DNA of 64,000 nucleotides from Verminephrobacter eiseniae EF01-2 (GTDB taxonomy: Bacteria; Pseudomonadota; Gammaproteobacteria; Burkholderiales; Burkholderiaceae_C): the NCBI RefSeq assembly GCF_000015565.1, contig NC_008786.1, forward strand, positions 1,426,001-1,490,000, given 5' to 3'. The position numbers and the translations under genes are program-made. The first letter of the stretch is position 1. Each line of letters begins with the position of its first letter. Positions 57,590 through 64,000 of this stretch are shown piece by piece. The notes under the pieces are model-generated. The model was not told where the DNA came from. It made no database searches and was given only the letters and a program-made list of their open reading frames with translations.

Positions 57590-58534
57590 CTATGCGTCGT
57601 GCATGGCCGTGCGCATGGCCAGCCGCGCTGCGGCCAGATCCCAGCCGGCCCAGCCACAGCTTTTGAACAGCACCGGCCCGGAGCCGGCCGTCCACCGGCC
57701 TTGCACCACATCCCCGAGCACCGGCATGGCCGCCACGTCAAGTCCGGCTTGCAGCAGATCGCCGGCCTCGTGGCCGGCATCCGGGGAATCGACCACGATC
57801 TGCCCCTGCTGCGCCAGATGCCGGCACAGCGCCGGGGCCAGTTCCAGCATCGCCGGGGTGAAGGCGCCCACTGCGGCGACAAAGGCATCGGGGCGCGGCG
57901 CGGCCGCCAGCACCACGCGCCGGGCGGTGGTGCAGGTCACGATCAGCGGGCAGTGGGGCGCGGCCGCATCCGCGTCGGCCACCACCCGGGCCTGGGCACC
58001 CAGGGCCTGCACCTGCGCGGCCAAGGCCAAGGCACTGGCGCTGCTGCGCGAGGCCACCCAGACCTCGCGCACCCCCAGGCCCTGAATGAAAGCCTCGGCA
58101 TGGGAGCGGCCCTGCACCCCGGCGCCGACGATCAGCAAAGGGCCTTGCGGCGCCGGCGCCAACAGCCGGGCGGCCAGCAGCGAGACGGCCGCCGTGCGGC
58201 GCGCGGTGACGGTGGGGCCGTCGAGCACCAGCCGGCGCTCGCCGGTGGCGCAGTCGAACACCAGCACATCGCCCTGTATCGACGCGCGCCCGGTGCCGGC
58301 GTTGCCGGGGGTCAGGGTGATGAGCTTGATCATCGCCACGCTGTGGTCGGTGGCCGGCATCACGAACAGGCTGCCGCCATGCGCCAATGGCAGCATGCTG
58401 CGGGCGGGGACCGCCACGCTGCCGTCGCGCAGCAGGGCGGCGATTTCATCGGCCAGACCGGACCAGGGCAGGCGCGCCGCCGTGGCCGCCGCATCCAACA
58501 TGCCGGTGGTTGCGCAAAAGGCAGGCAAAGACAT
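57590..58534 (-). CDS. Ornithine cyclodeaminase / mu-crystallin family protein
   Basis: NAD(P)-dependent enzyme of 314 residues. It has PLAHGGSLFVMPATDHSVAMIKLI, the arginine region LVLDGPTVTARRTAAVSLLAARLL and the Rossmann motif LLIVGAGVQGRSHAEAF. The absence of further diagnostic residues that I can read leaves three options: ornithine cyclodeaminase, alanine dehydrogenase, or delta-1-pyrroline-2-carboxylate reductase; the latter is common in Comamonadaceae. It is convergent with dcd and divergent from the DEAD-box helicase gene. Confidence 0.88.
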   Translation of the reverse strand: MSLPAFCATTGMLDAAATAARLPWSGLADEIAALLRDGSVAVPARSMLPLAHGGSLFVMPATDHSVAMIKLITLTPGNAGTGRASIQGDVLVFDCATGERRLVLDGPTVTARRTAAVSLLAARLLAPAPQGPLLIVGAGVQGRSHAEAFIQGLGVREVWVASRSSASALALAAQVQALGAQARVVADADAAAPHCPLIVTCTTARRVVLAAAPRPDAFVAAVGAFTPAMLELAPALCRHLAQQGQIVVDSPDAGHEAGDLLQAGLDVAAMPVLGDVVQGRWTAGSGPVLFKSCGWAGWDLAAARLAMRTAMHDA

Positions 58535-58779
58535 GGGCGGACTTTACACACAACGCCGGGGCAGCGCCGCGGCGCCCGGGCGCCGGTTTGCCGCCGTGCC
58601 GATCGTGCAGGCCACGGATGCAGGCCACATGTAGCTAACATGTGCCAACGATGTGCGAGCAAAATGTGCGCCTTGCTGTGCGCCTTGCGCTATCGAAAGC
58701 ATCGTATATGCCGGCCTTGCCGGCACGAAAAAAGGCAAAAAAAGCCGCTGCGCGCACTGGTGCGACAATAGCCGACCCA

Positions 58780-60240
58780 ATGACAAGTTCCTTCTCCAAT
58801 CTGATGCTGGCCGAGCCGCTGGCGCGCGCCGTGGCCGAAATGGGCTACACGGCCATGACGCCGATACAGGCGCAAGCCATTCCGGTGGTGCTGACCGGCC
58901 AAGACGTGATGGGCGCCGCCCAGACCGGCACCGGCAAGACGGCGGCGTTCTCGCTGCCGCTGTTGCAGCGCCTGCTGCGGCACGAGAGCAGTTCCGCATC
59001 CCCCGCGCGCCACCCGGTGCGGGCGCTGGTGCTGCTGCCCACGCGCGAGCTGGCCGACCAGGTGGCCCGGCAGATCGCGCTGTACGCGCGGCACACCAAA
59101 CTGCGCAGCACCGTGGTGTTTGGCGGCATCGACATGAAGCCCCAGACCCTCGAATTGAAAAAAGGCGTGGAAGTGCTGGTGGCCACGCCCGGGCGCCTGC
59201 TCGACCATATCGAGGCCAAGAACGCGGTGCTCAACCAGGTGGAATACGTGGTGCTCGACGAAGCCGACCGCATGCTCGACATCGGCTTCCTGCCCGACCT
59301 GCAACGCATCCTGAGCTACCTGCCCAAGGAGCGCACCACGCTGCTGTTCAGCGCCACCTTCTCGCCCGAGATCAGGCGCCTGGCCAGCAGCTACCTGCAC
59401 CAGCCCGTGACCATCGAAGTGGCGCGCCCGAATGCCACGGCGGCGACGGTCGAGCAGCGCTTTTACAGCGCCAACGACGACGACAAGCGCCGCGCCATCC
59501 ACCAGGTGCTACGCACGCGCGGCCTCAAGCAGGCGTTCATCTTCGTCAACAGCAAGCTCGGCTGCGCCCGGCTGGCGCGCAGCCTGGAGCGCGAAGGGCT
59601 CAGGACGGCTGCCCTGCATGGCGACAGAAGCCAGGACGAACGCTTGAAGGCGCTGCAAGCCTTCAAAAGCGGTGACGTGGACCTGCTGGTGTGCACCGAC
59701 GTGGCCGCGCGCGGCCTGGACATCAAGGACGTGCCTGCGGTGTTCAATTTCGACGTGCCCTTCAACGCCGAAGACTATGTGCACCGCATCGGCCGCACCG
59801 GCCGCGCCGGCGCCTCGGGCTTGGCCGTCACGCTGGTCTCGGGCAGCGATGCGCGGCTGGTGGCCGACATCGAAAAGCTGATCGGCAAAAAGACCGACCT
59901 CGAAGCCATCGAATACGACGAAGACCGCCCCCGCGGACGCATCAACGACGGCCGCCGCGCATGGCGCCAGGACGATGAGACGGGCCATCCGTGCGACACC
60001 GGCAGCCCGGCCACGCGCGAGCGCCGCGAACCCTCCCGGGGCATGTCTGCGGCGCCGGCTGCGCAGGACCCGTTTTTCGCCAAACCCTACGAACCCGACA
60101 GCGCGGCGGCCACCGCCCCCTCGGCCTGGGAGTCCGTCGCCCGGCCGCCCGTGCGCGGCAGCCTGTCGGCCAACATCAAGCCCAAGCGCCATCTGGCGGC
60201 CCTGTTCAAGGCGGCTCCGCCCGAAAGCCCGGCGCCGTAA
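58780..60240 (+). CDS. rhlE: DEAD-box RNA helicase, RhlE type
   Basis: ATP-dependent RNA helicase of 486 residues, probably in ribosome assembly or RNA decay. Motifs in order: the Q-motif MGYTAMTPIQAQAIP, motif I AQTGTGKTAAF, PTRELADQVA, VVLDEADRMLDIGF (DEAD), SATFSPEIRRL, VCTDVAARGLDIKDV and HRIGRTGRAG. A basic, low-complexity tail of about 110 residues follows. The ATG at 58780 is chosen by homology; an in-frame lysine-rich stretch upstream is probably not translated. Confidence 0.94.
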   Translation: MTSSFSNLMLAEPLARAVAEMGYTAMTPIQAQAIPVVLTGQDVMGAAQTGTGKTAAFSLPLLQRLLRHESSSASPARHPVRALVLLPTRELADQVARQIALYARHTKLRSTVVFGGIDMKPQTLELKKGVEVLVATPGRLLDHIEAKNAVLNQVEYVVLDEADRMLDIGFLPDLQRILSYLPKERTTLLFSATFSPEIRRLASSYLHQPVTIEVARPNATAATVEQRFYSANDDDKRRAIHQVLRTRGLKQAFIFVNSKLGCARLARSLEREGLRTAALHGDRSQDERLKALQAFKSGDVDLLVCTDVAARGLDIKDVPAVFNFDVPFNAEDYVHRIGRTGRAGASGLAVTLVSGSDARLVADIEKLIGKKTDLEAIEYDEDRPRGRINDGRRAWRQDDETGHPCDTGSPATRERREPSRGMSAAPAAQDPFFAKPYEPDSAAATAPSAWESVARPPVRGSLSANIKPKRHLAALFKAAPPESPAP

Positions 60241-60273
60241 TCAGGCCCCGTCATCAGGCCGGCCGGCACGCGC

Positions 60274-61101
60274 TCAGAGCGGCGCGCAGCGCACCTGCAA
60301 CCGCTCGCGCTGCGCCAGCGTCGCGCCAAAGCGCACGGCGCTCAGGCAGCCGCCCCAAACGCAGCCGGTGTCCAGCCCCAGCAGGTCGCTGCGCTCGATC
60401 CAGCCCAGCGTCGACCAATGCCCGAAGGCCGTCAACTGGCCTGCGGTGCGCCGCCCGGGCACATCGAACCACGGCATCAGGCCCGGCGGCGGCGTGGCGC
60501 TGTCCGTGCTGGCAAAGTCCATCCGGCCGCTGGCCGAGCAAAAGCGCAGCCGGGTGAGCGCATTGACGATCACCCGCAGCCGATCGCCGCCGGTCAACGC
60601 CCCGCTCCAGCGCTCGGGCTGGTTGCCAAACAGCGCGTGCATGAAGGCCGGCAGCTCGGCGCTGCGCAGCAGCGCGTGGACTTCGTCCGCGCGGGCCAGG
60701 GTGTCGGCGACGGACCAGTCGGGCAGCACGCCGGCATGCACCATCAGCAACTGCTGCCCGGCATGTTCGTGCACGCGGGCCAGGGGCTGCTGGCGCAGCC
60801 AGGCCAGCAAGGCCGCGCGGTCGGGGGCCTGCAGCACGCTGGCCAAGGTGTCGCGGCGCGCGGGCTGGCGCACACCCTGCGCCACGGCCAGCAGATGCAG
60901 GTCATGGTTGCCCAGCAGGCAGCCGATGGCGGCGCCATGGCGCATGCAGCGGCGCAGCACGGCAGCCGAGTCCGGGCCCCGGTTGACCAGGTCGCCGAGC
61001 AGGTAGGCCGTGTCCCGGCTGGCAGAAAAACCGATGCCATCGAGCAGGCGCCCCAGGGCTTCATCGCAGCCCTGGATGTCGCCGATACAGTAAAGAGCCA
61101 T
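60274..61101 (-). CDS. apaH: Symmetrical diadenosine tetraphosphatase
   Basis: Hydrolyses Ap4A to two ADP. The 275-residue protein has metallophosphatase motifs YCIGDIQGCDEALGRLL, LLGDLVNRGPDSAAVL, CLLGNHDLHLLA and LMVHAGVLPDWS. The ATG at 61101 is chosen because the first catalytic motif follows at once; the longer in-frame extension is unrelated. It is convergent with rhlE, with a 33-base gap. Confidence 0.95.
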   Translation of the reverse strand: MALYCIGDIQGCDEALGRLLDGIGFSASRDTAYLLGDLVNRGPDSAAVLRRCMRHGAAIGCLLGNHDLHLLAVAQGVRQPARRDTLASVLQAPDRAALLAWLRQQPLARVHEHAGQQLLMVHAGVLPDWSVADTLARADEVHALLRSAELPAFMHALFGNQPERWSGALTGGDRLRVIVNALTRLRFCSASGRMDFASTDSATPPPGLMPWFDVPGRRTAGQLTAFGHWSTLGWIERSDLLGLDTGCVWGGCLSAVRFGATLAQRERLQVRCAPL

Positions 61102-61465
61102 GGGGCATGCTTGTGTCGTGTAATGGAAGCGGGTATTTTCTGCCCCGATGATCCCATGGGGCGCGGCGGGTGTTGCGCCATTGCCGCACCCGGGCAGGAG
61201 CCGGCCCATATGCCGGCGCGTTTTCTGCTGCCGCAAACAGGGGGCATTTTCCGGCCCGGGATTCCCGAGGCGCCAGGCCGGCCGGGGCTGTCCGCCTTGA
61301 ATACCACCGGGGCGGCGTATTCATCGGGGCCGCCGGATTCACGGGATATGCGGCGCAGCGCGTTATCTGTGGCGTTCCCTGATGAAAATTCTTTGCGCTT
61401 GCATGGCGCTCCGAATTATTCGTATAATCGCCCCGTCATCAACTACCAACTGAAACCCAAGCACC
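61102..61465. other. Divergent region between apaH and the H-NS-like gene
   Basis: This 364-base gap has no supported gene. Its right part carries a good sigma-70 promoter for the H-NS-like gene. The AT-rich tail (61380-61440) contrasts with its GC-rich surroundings, which is typical in front of nucleoid-protein genes. Confidence 0.55.
61399..61428 (+). promoter_or_regulatory. Sigma-70 promoter of the H-NS-like gene
   Basis: TTGCAT at 61399-61404 and a perfect TATAAT at 61423-61428 are separated by 18 bases. A start of transcription near 61435 would leave a leader of about 30 bases before the ATG at 61466. Confidence 0.7.
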
Positions 61466-61777
61466 ATGACCAGCTACAAAGAACTCCTGATGCAGCGCGA
61501 AGCGCTCGAGCAGCAAATCAATGAAGCCCGACGTAATGAACTGGCGAACGCGGTGAGCCAGGTCCGTGCGTTGGTGGCCGAATATGGGTTGACTGCCAGA
61601 GACATATTCCCCACCAGCAAGTTCCTGTCCGGCGGCAGGATACCGGGTGCTCGCGCCAGCCGCGGCACCAAGGTGGCGCCCAAGTACCGTGAGCCTGCGA
61701 CGGGCCAGACCTGGACCGGCCGTGGCAAAGCGCCCAAGTGGATTCAAAACGAGGATCGCGCGAAATTCGCGATCTAA
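61466..61777 (+). CDS. H-NS-family nucleoid protein
   Basis: A 103-residue histone-like protein. The N-terminal coiled-coil (YKELLMQREALEQQINEAR) is for oligomerisation, and the C-terminal DNA-binding part has PKYREPATGQTWTGRGKAPKWI, the H-NS core with the TWTGRGK-type AT-hook-like motif. It probably silences AT-rich or acquired DNA. It is a single-gene unit, with its own promoter and a strong terminator. Confidence 0.95.
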   Translation: MTSYKELLMQREALEQQINEARRNELANAVSQVRALVAEYGLTARDIFPTSKFLSGGRIPGARASRGTKVAPKYREPATGQTWTGRGKAPKWIQNEDRAKFAI

Positions 61778-61821
61778 ATCCGCCACACCTGTAACCGGGT
61801 GCCTGCACCCGGCCATGAGGC

Positions 61822-61857
61822 CATGAAAAAAGCCCGCATCTGCGGGCTTTTTTCATG
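61822..61857 (+). terminator. Terminator after the H-NS-like gene
   Basis: A perfect 17-bp inverted repeat, CATGAAAAAAGCCCGCA and its complement, with a two-base centre and six T after the GC stem. It ends transcription 45-80 bases after the stop codon, and its symmetry allows use on both strands. Confidence 0.93.
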
Positions 61858-61932
61858 ATCTGGCCGCATGACCCCAGGCTTGCACCGTTTGCGGGGAGAC
61901 TGCCAAAATGAATGCCGCTACAGGAGTTCTCC

Positions 61933-64000
<2,068 letters not shown>

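Noticed and set aside
58642..58779. Lysine-rich N-terminal extension of the DEAD-box helicase
   Set aside because: In-frame starts exist, but there is no ribosome site, and family homology begins at the ATG at 58780.

Overview
The window is high-GC, gene-dense DNA that reads as a betaproteobacterium of the family Comamonadaceae. The evidence is the gene order DUF971 - ubiE - Tim44-like - ubiJ - ubiB - fmdB - DUF502 - aspS, the Omp32-type porin, the DUF3683 FAD/Fe-S oxidoreductase next to serA, and a 42-base repeat (GCTATTgaaa..TAGCT) of a type I associate with this family. The wealth of peptide and amino-acid ABC transporters and the many small repeats would suit a host-associated genus such as Verminephrobacter, but that is inference only.

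Left part (1-8.6 kb): a phosphate and polyphosphate block. pstS-pstC-pstA-pstB-phoU runs leftward, ppx runs rightward, and ppk-sixA run leftward. I see Pho-box-like sequences in front of pstS, ppx and ppk, so uptake of Pi, synthesis of polyphosphate and its breakdown probably form one PhoB regulon. Next (8.8-17.2 kb) is a leftward peptide ABC operon with two substrate-binding proteins, two permeases, two ATPases and an M20 amidohydrolase. A porin with a clear terminator, coq7, gdpD and serA follow.

Middle (21.6-37.6 kb): a 1442-residue single-chain restriction-modification protein lies between serA and a 1292-residue DUF3683 oxidoreductase. An amino-acid ABC system (binding protein plus a permease-ATPase fusion) faces a GntR regulator coupled to a DUF1989 gene. 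After DUF971 there is a scar: a truncated ketosynthase chain-length-factor gene is joined out of frame to the tail of an unrelated small protein, followed by a repeat and a phosphopantetheinyl transferase.

Right part (37.7-64 kb): ubiquinone genes (ubiE, ubiJ, ubiB), then a Panacea-domain (SocA-like) gene paired with a small two-helix membrane protein, which looks like a toxin-antitoxin pair inserted before fmdB. Housekeeping genes follow: fmdB, DUF502, aspS, a nuclease-family protein, clsB, folE, a broken BLUF photoreceptor gene, thiolase, carbonic anhydrase, acyl-CoA dehydrogenase, a cation exporter, tsaD, guaD, dcd, an ornithine-cyclodeaminase homologue, a DEAD-box helicase, apaH, an H-NS-like gene and the start of acnA.

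Two repeat families stand out. Five copies of a ~166-bp palindromic, MITE-like element with 15-bp terminal inverted repeats occur here; one splits the BLUF gene and one ends two bases before the start codon of the phosphopantetheinyl transferase. Four copies of the 42-base repeat lie at or inside gene ends. No tRNA, rRNA or CRISPR array was seen.
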